The notes: generated from the sequence alone by a model not told the origin. A stretch of DNA of 64,000 bases from Ehretia macrophylla (GCA_037974665.1 CM075770.1:59159850-59223849), one strand, 5' to 3'. Counted from the first letter of the stretch, positions 34,941 to 47,421 are shown. A program made the numbers and translations.

Positions 34941-35497
34941 GTCATGTTGAGGGCACAATTCCTTTATGTGTTAACGGTTTACAGTCCCAACCTAGAGAGA
35001 TAGCCCATTCAGAAGGCCCAATGGGCTTAACGACAACCCATCCACTTCAACAACGCAGCATCCTCGCAAGACGTGATATCGACGCGTTGTAGGGCCCTCT
35101 AATGTCCCACGAGCAAGGTTGTCGTCCTTTTAACAACTCATGACGTACGATGAGGGACGGAAAAACATAGTAAAAGAAGAAAAGTGGCCCGAAACTGATG
35201 AAAATGTTCGATTTTGGGCTCCAAAAATGGCACATTGAGCTAGCTTCTTGCCCCCGTCGTAGAGCTCTCGGAGTGCTTTACAACGGTATGCTGTGTGCCG
35301 CGTAACTCCTTATGGATCAAAAGTTATGGGCACCGGAGCGACGAAGACCTGGTCATAAGCCCTACACCCTCAGTTTGCTAGCCCAACCTCCACGTGAAGC
35401 GAAGTTTTCTTGCCCAAGGAGCCGTGGGATTCTATAATAGAAATGTGGTGGATAAAGTATCTTGGCAACCATAACCGGAGCAAAAAAAATTGAAAAG

Positions 35498-35617
35498 TGG
35501 GGTACAACACGAGGACTTCTTACGGGGTCACCCATCCTAGTACTACTCTCGCCCAACCACGTTTAACTTCAGAGTTCTGATGGGATCCGGTGCATTAGTG
35601 CTGGCGTGATCCCACCC
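35498..35617 (-). rRNA. 5S rRNA: 5S rRNA gene, copy 53 (Y type)
   Basis: Y haplotype with CTTCTTACGGGG and CCAACCACGTTTAAC in the A box. Confidence 0.95.
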
Positions 35618-36174
35618 GTCATGTTTAGGGCACAATTCTTTTATGTGTTAACGGTTCACAATCCCAGCCTAGAGAGATGGCCCATTCAGAAGGCCCAATG
35701 GGCTTAACGACAACCCATCCGCTTCAACAACGCCGCATCCTTGCGAGACGTGATATCGACGCTTTGTAGGGCCCTCTAACGACCCGCGAGTAAGGTTGTC
35801 GTCCTTTTAACAGCTCATGACGTACAATCCGGGACGGAAAAACATAGCAAAAGAAGAAAAATGTTCCGAAACTGATGAAATTGTTCGATTTTGGGCTCCA
35901 AAAAGGGCACAGCGTGCTATCCAGCTGCCCCCGTCGTAGAGCTCTTGGAGAGCTTTACAACGGTATGTTGTGTGCCGTGTAACTCCTTACGGATCAAAAC
36001 TTATGGGCACCGAAGCGACGGAGAGCTGGTCACAATCCCTACACCCTCAGTTTGCTAACCCAACCTACACGTGAAGCGAAGTTTTCTTGCCCAAGGTGCC
36101 ATGGGATTTGATAATAGAAATGTGGTGGATAAAGTATCTTGGCTAACAAAACCGGAGCATAAAAAATTGAAAAG

Positions 36175-36294
36175 GGGGGTGCAACATGAGGACTTCCTAC
36201 GGGGTCACCCATCCTAGTACTACTATCGCCCAAGCACGCTTAACTTCAGAGTTCTGATGTCTTCCGGTGCATTAGTGCTGGAATGATCCCACCC
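36175..36294 (-). rRNA. 5S rRNA: 5S rRNA gene, copy 54 (Y type)
   Basis: Y haplotype; private GATGTCTTCCGG and GGAATGATC toward the 5' half. Confidence 0.95.
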
Positions 36295-36849
36295 GTCATG
36301 TTGAGGGCACAATTCCTTTATGTGTTAACGGTTCACAGTCCCAGCCCAGAGAGATAGCCCATTCAGAAGGCCCAATGGATTTAACGACAACCCATCCGCT
36401 TCAACATCGCAGCATCCTAGCAAGACGTGATATCGACGCGTTGTAGGGCCCTCTAATGTCCCGCGAGTAAGGTTGTCGTCCTTTTAACGGCTCACGACGT
36501 ACGATCCGGGACGGAAAAACATAGCAAAAGAAGAAAAGTGGCCTGAAACTGATAAAAATGTTCGATTTTGGGCTCCAAAAAGGGCACAGCAAGCATTCTT
36601 GCTGCCCTTGTCGTAGAGCTCTCGGAGAGCTTTACAACGGTATGCTGTGTGCCGCGTAACTCCTTACGGATCAAAAGTTATGGGCACCGGAGCGACGGAA
36701 AGCTAGTCACAAGCCCTACACCCTCAGTTTGCTAGCCCAACCTCCACGTGAAGCGAAGTTTTCTTGCCCAAGGTGCCGTGCGATTCGATAATAAAAATGT
36801 GGTGGAAAAAGTATCTTGGCAACCATAACCGGAGCAAAAAAAATTGAAA

Positions 36850-36969
36850 AGAGGTGCAACACGAGGACTTCCTACGAGGTCACCCATCCAAGTACTACTC
36901 TCGCCCAAGCACGCTTAACTTCAGAGTTCTGATGGGATCCGGTGCATTAGTACTGGTATGAACGCACCC
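36850..36969 (-). rRNA. 5S rRNA: 5S rRNA gene, copy 55 (Y/consensus mosaic)
   Basis: Y at nt 95, 97 and 47 but consensus C at nt 6. The 3' C-run is shortened (GAGGTGCAAC on the plus strand), so helix I may lose a pair. Confidence 0.94.
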
Positions 36970-37526
36970 GTCAAGTTGAGGACACAATTCTTTTATGTGT
37001 TAACGGCTCACAGTCCCAGCCTAGAGAGATGGCCGATTCAGAAGGCCCAATGGGCTTAACGACAACCCATCCGCTTCAACAACGCAGCATCCTTGCAAGA
37101 TGTGATATCGACACATTGTAGGGCCCTCTAATGTCCCGCGAGTAAGGTTGTCTTCCTTTTAACAGCTCACGACGTACGATCCGGGATGGAAAAACATAGC
37201 AAGAGAAGAAAAGTGGCCCTAGACTGATGAAAATGTTCAATTTTGGTCTCCAAAAAGGGCACAGCAAGCAAGCTTGCTGCCCTTGTCGTAGAGCTCTCGG
37301 AGTGCTTTCCAACGGTATGCTGTGCGCCGCGTAACTCCTTACGGATCAAAAGTTATGTGCACCGGAGCGACGGAGACCTCGTCACAAGCCCTACGCCCAC
37401 GGTTTGCTGGCCCAGCCTCCACGTGAAACGAAGTTGTCTTGCCCAAGGTGCCGAGGGATTTGATAATAGAAATGTGGTGGATAAAGTATCTTGGCAACAA
37501 TAACCGGAGCAAAAAAATTTGAAAAG

Positions 37527-37646
37527 GGGGTTGCAACACGAGGACTTACCGAGGAGTCAACCATCCTAGTACTACTCTCGCCCAAGCACGCTTAACTTCG
37601 GAGTTCTGATGGGATCTGGTGCATTAGTGCTGGTATAATCGCACCC
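37527..37646 (-). rRNA. 5S rRNA: 5S rRNA gene, copy 56 (Z/consensus mosaic)
   Basis: Z at nt 92 and 99 (TTACCGAGGAG) but a consensus A box, nt 47 and nt 6. Confidence 0.94.
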
Positions 37647-38203
37647 GTCCTGTTGATAGCACAATTCCTTTATGTGTTAACAGTTCACAATCCCAACCTA
37701 GAGAGATGGCCCATTCAGAAGGCCCAATGGGCTTAACGATAACCCATCCACTTCAACAACGCAGCATCCTCACAAGATGTGATATCGACGCGTTGTAGGG
37801 CCCTTTAATGTCCCGCGAGTTAGGTTCTCGTCCTTCTAACAGCTCACGACGTACGATCCGGGAGGAAAAAACATAGCAAAAGAAGAAAAGTGGCCCGAAA
37901 CTAATGAAAATGTTCAATTTTGGGCTCCAAAAAGTGCACATCAAGCAGGCTTGCTGCCCCTGTCGTAGAGCTCTCAGAGAGATTTCCAACAGTATGCTGT
38001 GCGCAGTGTAACTCCTTACGGATCAAAAGTTATGGGCACCGGAGCGACGGAGAGCTGGTCACAAGCCCTACACCCTCAGTTTTCTAGCCCAACCTCCACG
38101 TGAAGCAAAGCTTTCTTGCCCAAGGTGCCGTGGGATTCGATAAGAGAAATGTGGTGGATAAAGTATTTCGGCAACCATAACCGGAGCAAAAAAAATTGAA
38201 AAG

Positions 38204-38320
38204 GGGGGTACAACATGACTTCCTACGGGGTCTACCATCCTAGTACTACTCTCGCCCAAGCACGCTTAACTTTAGAGTTCTGATGGGATCCGGTGCATTA
38301 GTGCTGGTATGATCCCACCC
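38204..38320 (-). rRNA. 5S rRNA: 5S rRNA gene, copy 57 (Y type, -3 nt)
   Basis: 117 nt: three bases are lost near nt 105-109 (CAACATGACTTCC), and the C box reads GGTCTACC. Otherwise Y. Probably non-functional. Confidence 0.92.
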
Positions 38321-38877
38321 GTCCTGTTGAGGGCACAATTCCTTTATGTGTTAACGGTTAACTGTCCCAGCCTAGAGAAATGGCCCATTCAGAAGGCCCA
38401 ATGGGCTTAACGACAAACCATCCGCTTCAACAACGTAGCACACTTGCAAGACGTGATATCGACGCATTGTAGGGCCCTCTAATGTCCCGCGAGTAAGGTT
38501 GTCGTCCTTTTAACGGCTCACGACGTACGATCCGGGACGGAAAAACATAGCAAAAGAAGAAAAGTGGCCTGAAACTGATGAAAATGTTTGATTTTGGACT
38601 CCAAAAAGAGTAAAGCAAGCGAGCTTGCGGCCCATGTCGTAGAGCTCTCGGAGAGCTTTCCAACGATGTGCTGTGCGCCACGTAACTCCTTACGGATCAA
38701 AAGTTATGGGCACCGGAGCGATGGAGACCTAGTCACAAGCCCTACGCCCCCGGTTTGCTGGCCCAGCCTCTACGTGAAACAAAGTTGCCTTGCCCAAGGT
38801 GCCGAGGGATTCGATAAGAGAAATGTGGTGGATAAAGTATCTTGGCAACCATAACCGGAGCAAAAAAATTTGAAAAT

Positions 38878-38997
38878 GAGTGTGCAACACGTGGACATAC
38901 CAGGGAGTCACCCATCCTAGTACTACTCTCGCCCAAGCATGCTTAATTTCGAAGTTCGGATGGGATCCGGTGCATTAGTGCTGGTATGATCGCACCC
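38878..38997 (-). rRNA. 5S rRNA: 5S rRNA gene, copy 58 (Z type)
   Basis: Z haplotype with GTGGACATACC and nt 40 C (GTTCGGATG). Nearly the same as copy 59; the adjacent units are a recent duplicate pair. Confidence 0.96.
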
Positions 38998-39555
38998 GTC
39001 ATGTTGAGGGCACAATTCCATTATGTGTTAACGGTTTACAGTCCTAACCTAGAGAGATGGCCCATTCAAAAGGCCCAATGGGCTTAACGACAACCCATCC
39101 ACTTCAACAACGCAGCATCCTCGCAAGGCGTGATATCGATGCGTTGTAGAGCCCTCTAATGTCCCACGAGTAAGGTTGTCGTTCTTTTAACAGCTCACGA
39201 CGTACGATCCGGGGCAGAAAAAACAGAGCAAAAGAAGAAAAATGGCCCAAAACTGATGAAAATGTTTGATTTTAGGCTCCAATAACAGCACAGTAAGCAA
39301 GCTTACTGCCCATGTCGTAGAGCTCTCAGAGAGCTTTACAACGATATGCTGTACGCCGCGTAACTCCTTACGGATCAAAAGTTATGGGCACCGGAGCGAC
39401 GGAGACCTAGTCACAAGCCCTACGCCCCCGGTTTGCTGGCCCAGCCTCTACGTGAAACAAATTTGCCTTGCCCAAGGTGCCGAGGGATTCGATAAGAGAA
39501 ATGTGGTGGATAAAGTATCTTGGAAACCATAACCGGAGCAAAAAAATTTGAAAAT

Positions 39556-39675
39556 GAGGGTGCAACACGTGGACATACCAGGGAGTCACCCATCCTAGTA
39601 CTACTCTCGCCCAAGCATGCTTAATTTCGAAGTTCGGATGGGATCCGGTGCATTAGTGCTGGTATGATCGCACCT
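39556..39675 (-). rRNA. 5S rRNA: 5S rRNA gene, copy 59 (Z type)
   Basis: Z haplotype, same private markers as copy 58; nt 1 G to A. Confidence 0.95.
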
Positions 39676-40232
39676 GTCATGTTGAGGGCACAATTCCTTT
39701 ATGTGTTAACGGTTTACAGTCCCAACCTATAGAGATGGCCCATTCAAAAGGCCCAATGGGCTTAACGACAACCCATCCACTTCAACAACGCAGCATCCTC
39801 GCAAGGCGTGATATCGACGCGTTGTAGAGACCTCTAATATCCCGCGAATAAGGTTGTCGTCCTTTTAACAGCTCACGACGTACAATCCGGGACGGAAAAA
39901 CAGAGCAAAAGAAGAAAAGTAGCCCAAAACTGATGAAAACGTTCGATTTTAGGCTCCAAAAAGGGCACAACGAGCAAGCTGGCTGCCCCTGTCGTAGAGC
40001 TCTCGTAGAGCGTTACAACGGTATGCTGTGTGCCGCGTAACTCCTTACGGATCAAAAGTTATGGGCACCGGAGCGACGGAGAGCTGGTCACAAGCCCTAC
40101 ACCCTCAGTTTGCTAGCCCAACCTCCACGTGAAGCGAAGTTTTCTTGCCCAAGGTGCCGTAGGATTCGATAATAGAAATGTGGTGGATAAAGTATCTTGG
40201 CAACCATAATCGGAGCAAAAAAAATTGAAAAG

Positions 40233-40352
40233 GAGGGTGCAACACGAGGACTTCCTACGGGGTCACCCATCCTAGTAATATTCTCGCCCAAGCACGCTTA
40301 ACTTCATAGTTCTGATGGGATCCGGTGCATTAGTGCTGGTATGATCGCACCC
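40233..40352 (-). rRNA. 5S rRNA: 5S rRNA gene, copy 60 (Y 3' half)
   Basis: Y at nt 95 and 97, consensus C at nt 6; AGTAATATTCTC replaces AGTACTACTCTC between the C and A boxes. Confidence 0.95.
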
Positions 40353-40910
40353 GTCGTGTTGAGGGCACAATTCCTTTATGTGTTAAAGGTTCACAGTCCC
40401 AGCCTATAGAGATGGCCAATTCAAAAGGCCCAATGGGCTTAACGATAACCCATCTGCTTCAACAACGCAGCATCCTTGCAAGACGTGACATCGACGCGTT
40501 GTAGGGCCCTCTAATGTCCCGCATGTAAGGTTATCATCCTTTTAACTACTCACGACGTACGATCCGGGACGAAAAAACAGAGCAAAAGAAGAAAAGTGGC
40601 CTAAAACTGATGAAAACGTTCAATTTTGGGCTCCAAAAATAGGCATAGCGAGCAAGCTGGCTGCCCCTATCGTATATCTCTCAGAGAGCTTTACAACGGT
40701 ATGCTGTGCGCCAAGTAACTTCTTACGAATCAAAAGTTATGGGCACCGGAGCGACGGAGAGCTGGTCACAAGCCCTACACCCTCAGTTTGCTAGCCCAAC
40801 ACCCACGTGAAGCGAAGTTTTCTTGCCCATGGTGCCGTGGGATTCGATAATAGAAATGTGGTGGATAAAGTATCTTGGCAACCATAACCGGAGAAAAAAA
40901 AATTGAAAAG

Positions 40911-41031
40911 GGGGGTGCAATACGAGGACTTCCTATGGGGTCACCCATCCTAGTACTACTCTCGCCCAAGCACGCTTAAATTCAGAGTTCTGATTGGGAT
41001 CTGGTGCATTAGTGCTGGTATGATCACACCT
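40911..41031 (-). rRNA. 5S rRNA: 5S rRNA gene, copy 61 (Y-like, +1 nt)
   Basis: 121 nt with one extra T (GATTGGG); nt 97 A, 47 U, nt 6 U. Last gene before the first solo LTR, whose insertion lies about 295 bp upstream of its start. Confidence 0.94.
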
Positions 41032-41321
41032 GTCATGTTGAGGGCACAATTCCTTTATGTGTTAACGGTTCACAGTCCCTGCCTAGAGAGATGGCCCATT
41101 CATAAAGTCCAATGGGCTTAACGACAACCCATCCGCTTCAACAACACAACATCCTTGCAAGACGTGATATCGACGCGTTTTAGGGCCCTCTAATGTCCCG
41201 TGAGTAACGTTATCGTCCTTCTAACAGCTCACGACGTACGATCCGGGAAGGACAAACAGAGCAAAAGAAGAAAAGTGGCCAGAAACTATTGACAACGTTC
41301 GATTTTGGGCTCCAAAAAAGG

Positions 41322-41326
41322 CACAG
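41322..41326. repeat. Target site duplication, left copy (CACAG)
   Basis: CACAG at 41322-41326 is repeated at 45160-45164, and together they restore the usual spacer reading GGCACAGC.AGCAAGC. Five bp is typical of LTR-element integration. Confidence 0.85.
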
Positions 41327-44300
41327 TGTGAGGCCCGACCCCGAATAACGTGTATTACCTCGATTTGTATGCCATAGACCAAGAATGATATGAATGACCT
41401 TGGATTATGTGCCATTTCTTAGTTTTCGTGCATGCCTCGTTATACATGCCTTAACCTAGAATTGTGTGCCCTAATCCTCGATATACATGCGATACCTAGA
41501 TAAACATGCCATGACCTTAATTTATGTGCGAGACCTTGATTTGCGTGTGTCTGTTCGTTTTGTGTGCATTAACCTTGAACTGCGTGCCTTAACCTAGGTT
41601 TAAGAGTCGTATCTTGAATTACGTGCATTGCATTGAATTACGTGCCTTATTTTGATCTACATTCATTCACCTAGGGTTGCGTGCGTTAGCATTGGAATCT
41701 GTGCATTAGACTTGAAGTACGTGCCTTAGTCTAGAAGTTCGTGTCTTACCTCGTAGTTCGTGTTTACCTCGTATTTCATGCCCCGTCTTGATTTCGGTGC
41801 GTGCCTCGTAGTACGTACCCTAGACCTAGGAATCCGTGCCACCACGTTAATCAAGAAAGCATCCTACACAAAGAACTAAACTATAAAATAATCCTAATTC
41901 AAATCTCTACAAAATCCATTAACAATAAAGAATTCAATCTACACAAACACCTAAACATTCTTTATTCTTTATTCTCACCCAAAACCAATGCACCTCAAAT
42001 TTCACCCTTATTATAATCCATAATATGTTAAATAGAATCTAAAATTTCAGCAATTTGCAAGCCCTTGGCTGACCACTAAGTGCATTTAGTCTAGCATTGC
42101 ATAATTTATTCATAATCCTAGACAAACTATGACACAAAGGCATTAAAAAATTGCTCAATTCCCCTCAAATCTCCACCATTTTCGACCAGCCCTTGCATGC
42201 CCATGCTAGCATTCAAAAAATAACATTTTGAAGACACAAAAATTAGATTTTGGCTGCCCAAGGCCGACCACACCCTCAAAGGAATTGCAAAGCCATCACT
42301 TTGTCACATTCTCTCATTTCCTTCAACTTCTCTCACTTCCCTCTCATTTCCTCTCTCCATTTCGGTTTTGGCTGAGTTCTCTCCACCTCTTAGCTCATCT
42401 TCATCATCCTATGGTGCATCAAGACAAACCACAAGCAAAGAAACTCACCCAAGCAAGCTAGGATGCAAGAAACACACATGCAAGCATTTTGAGTCACCAT
42501 TTTCGGCCTTGGTGAGTTTTTAAGCTTCCATTTCTTTTATTCTTGTTCTAACCTCATGCATGTGCTAAGAGATTGATCACTAAGCTAGGAAAAATAGAGA
42601 AAAGCTAGTTGGAATCTCGGCTAAGCAAGAAGAAGAAGAGATTTGAGCTTCAACAAGGTTTTGAGCATTTTTTTGGGTTGATTGCAAAGGTGAGGGTTAA
42701 AAGCTTTTGAAAACTCTTCAAAATTTCACATGCATGCTCATAAATGTGTGTATTTGCTTCTGTACTTGAGCTATATGGTCGTTCATAAGCTTACACAACC
42801 ATGCATGGCAAGATCTTGGCTTGAAAATGATGCTAGGTGAAGTCGAAATGGATGACAGCTATCTAACTAGTCTGTTCGAGGTAAGTTTAGCTAAGAAAAT
42901 GATGTTTAAAATGCTTGAAAATTGGTAGGTGACTAGTTTGGACAGTTTTGGACATTTTGCCCAGAAATAGGCCGAAGCTAAGTTTGACTATAAGGTCCTC
43001 AAAATGGCAAACCTTTAAAATGTGACCAAATCTGGAAATCTGGAGAAATGAAGCAGGTTTTGGCAGATGCACTGACCTTGTGGAACGAACCATATTTGAC
43101 TTAGTAAATGATGTCCGAAATGCATGAAAGTTGGTGCGCTGATCGATTTTTCAGTTCTGGACAATTTTGTCAGAAATGGACCAAGGCTAAAACTGACCCT
43201 AAGGACCTCAAAAACGTCAATTTCTGAAAAGTGTGCAAATCTGGACAGTTTTGTGTTGCCTCACTGTTTCGGCCATAACTAATGATTCTGAACTCCAATT
43301 GATGCAAGGTTTGTTTCTGATTTTAGTTAACTTCTTAAGATTTAATTTGACATCTTATTTACTGAATTTGGAGATTGTTTGATTATCCTATTGATTGTGA
43401 GATAACAGCCTATTGCAGTAAAGGTTTTATTTAGCTACATGCTTGGAAAATTATTGTAACTCCTTTTGTGGTTCTAATCGTGTGGAAATGTGGTGTTGGG
43501 ATGTTATGTGGACTGTTTTGAGTACTTGAGGATGCTTGAATGGAATGATGCGTGACTTGAGAATGATTTTGAGTTGACTTAGGGTTTTAATCACACGATT
43601 AAGCATGAAATGGAAACCCTATTGACTAGGTAGTTTTGCTAAGTGTTGATTCTTGGTTATTGTGTGGAAATTATATGCTTAGTGGGCTGCCCGTAAATGT
43701 CTTATAACTTCAAATTTGATTTTGACCATTGCATGTTGTCATATAAGCTTTTCTTGCAACCGAACCCACGTAAATGTTGTTGCATGTTGAATATTCGTAT
43801 CACTTTATTACGTGGACTTCGAAATGAGTTATATGGCTTGACTTGCATGTGTTACATGGCTGCCCGTTTAATGTTCATATGGCTCTATATGCCTTTCAAG
43901 TGAAATTACTTGTCTTATCGTGCCTCGTTTGATTACTTGACATCGTGCGATCTTATAACTGCTCCGAGGCGACCTACTTTGTTGTCCTCCTAATGTGATA
44001 TGTTAAATGTTATAATGTGCATTGCATTCGAGGTGGCAACCTTTCAGTGTAGCATGGTAGTGTTTCAAGCACGCCGGGCGGTATCGGGCTTGCCGGTGTT
44101 ACCGTGACTACCATGGTCCAATTCCCTCTCTCGCTTGGCATTTCACCCTCGAAGAGTTGGGTCGTAGGATTTCGGGGTACATCCGGAGTACACCCACCTG
44201 GCGTGTTTTGGGGATGAATTAAAGTTGGCCGCAACTCCTGTTACTTGACTTGATCTGAGAGCAAATGCTCACCGTATCCTTGAAATGATTGGTAATTGTA

Positions 44301-45159
44301 TCTGTTTCTCAATTTGTTTCTTATAATTGCTTACCATATTATTTGTAATATGTGACATGTTTTACAAAGGGGTTTTCATAAATTGAACCGGAAAATGAGT
44401 TTCAAAACGTATTTCTCGTTCTCCCTCGCTGAGTTCATAAGGACTCACCCTCTTTTTTCATCTCAGGTGAAGAAGATCAAGAACAGGTACCCAAGGACGA
44501 TGTGCCTAACGATGATTCCTTGGAGTGATTGCCTATCCCTACGTGCTTTTGTGCCTTGCCTAAAAGTGGTTGCTATATGGATGTTGTGTTTGATTGCAAA
44601 CTATTCATTTTATTGATGTAAATGACCCCGTTGTAATTTGGGTTTAATTCTGGGATTGTACTATCTATAACCGGACGAACTTTTATTTGGTTGTTTGCTT
44701 TCGTTTTCTTAATTAGTAGTTATCGTAGGCATTCAAACCACTAGATGAATAATCAACTAAGTTAATTCTACCTAATTTCACTTAGGTGCTCATTTGCAAA
44801 CTAAAGGATAATAGGTACTTGCATGATAGGAAATTGACAAATAAACGGGACATAGTTATCATGTTAGGGTTATTAACCAAACGAGACTTTCAAGATAAAC
44901 TAGTAGGCAAATTGGTTGGTGACAAATAGGAGTCCTTAATGGAATTAGGTTAATGATTGGAATAATTGAGGCGTTTAGAGAATTAAGTCAAACAAAATAG
45001 CTCAATTACAGCCGTTATGCTGTCGGTTTACCAAATGATTTTGGATTCTAGGATTAAATATTAAGTGTTAAACCTCCTTGAGCGATTAAGTACGTGAAAG
45101 GACTTGAATGTTTAGTTCACACCCTAGTCTAACCTTATAGGCCGGGTTGTGGCATAACA
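41327..45159. mobile_element. Solo LTR of an LTR retrotransposon, copy 1
   Basis: A 3833-bp non-rDNA block inserted in a 5S spacer. It starts TGTGAGGCCC and ends GGCATAACA (TG...CA ends) and is flanked by the 5-bp duplication CACAG. No gag, protease, reverse transcriptase or integrase-like frame, primer-binding site or polypurine tract is seen inside, so it is read as a single LTR left by recombination between the two LTRs. Parts seen: a degenerate minisatellite at the left end, an AT-rich middle and a GC-richer conserved stretch near 44.1-44.2 kb. The long LTR and TGT-GCCC ends suggest Ty3/gypsy, perhaps Tekay/Del-like, but that is a guess. Strand is not assigned. The intact duplication suggests a fairly young insertion compared with the decay of the rDNA around it. 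Confidence 0.8.
41340..41835. repeat. Degenerate minisatellite inside solo LTR copy 1
   Basis: About two dozen loose repeats of roughly 20 bp built on the pattern 'cgtgccttaacctngaatt' with much drift. The same stretch in the second LTR (63478-63700, opposite strand) is about 300 bp shorter, which accounts for most of the length difference between the two copies. Confidence 0.65.
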
Positions 45160-45164
45160 CACAG
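45160..45164. repeat. Target site duplication, right copy (CACAG)
   Basis: Matches the left copy at 41322-41326; the 5S spacer resumes directly after it. Confidence 0.85.
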
Positions 45165-45426
45165 CAAGCAAGCTTGCTGCCCATGTCGTAGAGCTCTCGG
45201 AGTGCTTTCCAACGATATGCTGTGCGCTGTGTAACTCCTTACGGATCAAAAGTTATAGGTACCGGAGCGACGGAGAACTGGTCACAAGCCCTACGCCCCC
45301 GGTTTGCTGGTCCAGCCTCCACGTGAAACGAAGTTGTCTTGCCCAAGGTGCCGAGGGATTCGATAATAGAAATGTGGTGGATAAAGTATCTTGGCAACCA
45401 TAACCGGAGCAAAAAATTTTGAAAAG

Positions 45427-45546
45427 GAGGGTGCAACATGAGGACATACCTTGGAGTCACCCATCCTAGTACTACTCTCGCCCAAGCTTGCTTAATTTCG
45501 GAGTTCGGATGGGATCCGGTGCATTAGTGCTGGTATGATCGTACCC
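45427..45546 (-). rRNA. 5S rRNA: 5S rRNA gene, copy 62 (Z type)
   Basis: Z haplotype with CATACCTTGGAG and AGCTTGCTTAATTTC in the A box, like copy 66. First gene after the first solo LTR, which sits on its 3' side beyond the terminator. Confidence 0.95.
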
Positions 45547-46103
45547 GTCATGTTGAGGGCACAATTCATTTATGTGTTAACGGTATACTGTCCCAATCTA
45601 GAGAGATGGCCTATTCAGAAGGCCCAATGGGCTTAACGACAACCCATCCATTTAAACAACGCAGCAGCCTCGCAAGACGTGATTTTGACACCTTGTAGGG
45701 CCCTCTAATGTCCCGCGAGTAAGGTTGTCGTCCTTTTAACAGCTCACGACGTACGATCCGGGATAGAAAAACATAGCTAAAGAAAAAAAGTGGCCTGAAA
45801 TTGATGAAAATATTTGAATTTGGGCTCCAAAAAGGGCACAGCGAGCTAGCTAGCTTCCCCTGTCGTAGAGCTCTTGGAGAGCTTTACAATGGTATGATGT
45901 GTGCCGCGTAACTCCTTACGGATCAAAAGTTATGGGCACCGGAGCGACGGAGAGCTGGTCACAAGCCCTACACCCTCAGTTTGCTAGCCCAACCTCCACG
46001 TGAAGTGAAGTTTTCTTGCCCAAGGTGCCATGGGATTCGATAATAGAAATGTGGTGGATAAAGTATCTTGGCAACCAAAACCGGAGCAAAAAAATTTGAA
46101 AAG

Positions 46104-46223
46104 GAGGGTGCAACACGAGGACTTACGAAGGAGTTACCCATCCTAGTACTACTCTGGCCCAAGCACGCTTAACTTCAGAGTTCTGATAGGATCCGGTGCA
46201 CTAGGGCGTGTATGATCCCACCC
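46104..46223 (-). rRNA. 5S rRNA: 5S rRNA gene, copy 63 (Z/Y mosaic)
   Basis: Z bases at nt 92 and 99, then Y bases at nt 47 and 6: the switch lies between the C box and the loop before the A box. CACTAGGGCGTG is private. Confidence 0.94.
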
Positions 46224-46743
46224 TTCATGTTGAGGGCACGATTCCTTTATGGGTTAACGGTTCACAGTCCCAGCCTAGAGAGATGGTCCATTCAGAAGGC
46301 CCAGCATCCTCTCAAGACGTGATATCGACGAGTTGTAGGGCCCTCTAATGTCCCGCGAGTAAGGTTGTCGTCCTTTTAACAGCTCACGACGTACGATCCG
46401 AGACGGAAAAACATAGTAAAAGAAGAAAAGTGTCCCGAAACTGATGAAAATGTTCAATTTTGGGCTCCAAAAAGTGCACATCAAGCAAGCTTGCTACCCC
46501 TGTCGTAGAGCTCTCGGAGAACTTTCCAACAGTATGATGTGCGTCGCGTAACTCCTTACGGATCAAAAGTTATGGGCACCGGAGCGACGGAGACCTGGTC
46601 ACAAGTCCTACGCCCCCGGTTTGCTGGCCCAGCCTCCATGTGAAACGAAGTTTTCTTGCCCAAGGTGCCGAGGGATTCGATAATAGAAATGTGGTGTATA
46701 ATGTATCTTGGCAACCATAACCGGAGCAAAAAAATTTGAAAAA

Positions 46744-46863
46744 GGGGGTGCAACACGAGGACTTACCACGGAGTCACACATCCTAGTACTAATCTCGCCC
46801 AAGCATGCTTAATTTCGGAGTTCGGATGGGATCCGGTCCATTAGTGCTGGTATGTTTGCACCC
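46744..46863 (-). rRNA. 5S rRNA: 5S rRNA gene, copy 64 (Z type)
   Basis: Z haplotype; TCACACATCC in the C box and TATGTTTGCACCC at the 5' end. Confidence 0.95.
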
Positions 46864-47421
46864 GTCATGTTGAGGGCACAATTCCTTTATTTGTTAACGG
46901 TTTACAGTCCCAACCTAGAGAGATGGCCCATTCAGAAGGACCAATGGGCTTAACGACAACCCATCCACTTCAACAACGCAGCATCCTCGCAAGACGTGAT
47001 ATCAACGCGTTGTAGGGCCCTCTAATGTCCTGTGAGTAAGGTTGTCGTCCTTTTAACAACTCACGACGCACGATCCGGGATAAAAAAACATAGCAAAAAA
47101 AGAAAAGTGGACAGAAACTGATGAAAACGTTCGATTTTGGGCTCCAAAAAGGGCAGCAGCGAGCTAGTTAGCTGCCCCCGTCGTAGAGCTCTCGGAGAGC
47201 TTTACAACGGTATGCTGTGTGCCACGTAACTCCTTACGGATCAAAAGTTATGGGCACCGGAGCGACGGAGACCTGGTCACAAGCCCTACACCCTCAGCTT
47301 GCTAGCCCAACCTCCACGTGAAGCGAAGTTTTCCTGCCCAAGGTGCCGTGGGATTCGATAATAGAAATGTGGTGGAAAAAGTATCTTGGCAACCATAACC
47401 GGAGCAAAAAAAATTGAAAAG

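Larger units (their letters stand above)
1..41326 (-). repeat. 5S rDNA tandem array, left block (61 units)
   Basis: Head-to-tail units of about 677-678 bp, each one minus-strand 5S gene and one spacer of about 557 bp. Gene starts step by 675-690 bp except where deletions shorten a unit (3130 to 3705; 20665 to 21266). Positions 1-426 are the spacer 3' of the first gene and upstream of a gene that lies before the window. The spacer has an A-rich tract (T-rich on the gene strand), two short palindromes, an inverted repeat upstream of each gene and a T-run terminator after each gene. No other gene is seen in any spacer. Confidence 0.97.

Noticed and set aside
1-41326. A CRISPR array or a centromeric satellite
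   Set aside because: The repeat unit is 677 bp and contains a full plant 5S rRNA gene with Pol III signals; no short direct repeats with unique spacers.
44010-44234. Frame in solo LTR copy 1, with a frame at 61080-61289 in copy 2
   Set aside because: The two copies are inverted to each other, yet both frames are on the window's minus strand, so they are opposite strands of the shared sequence; no conserved protein.
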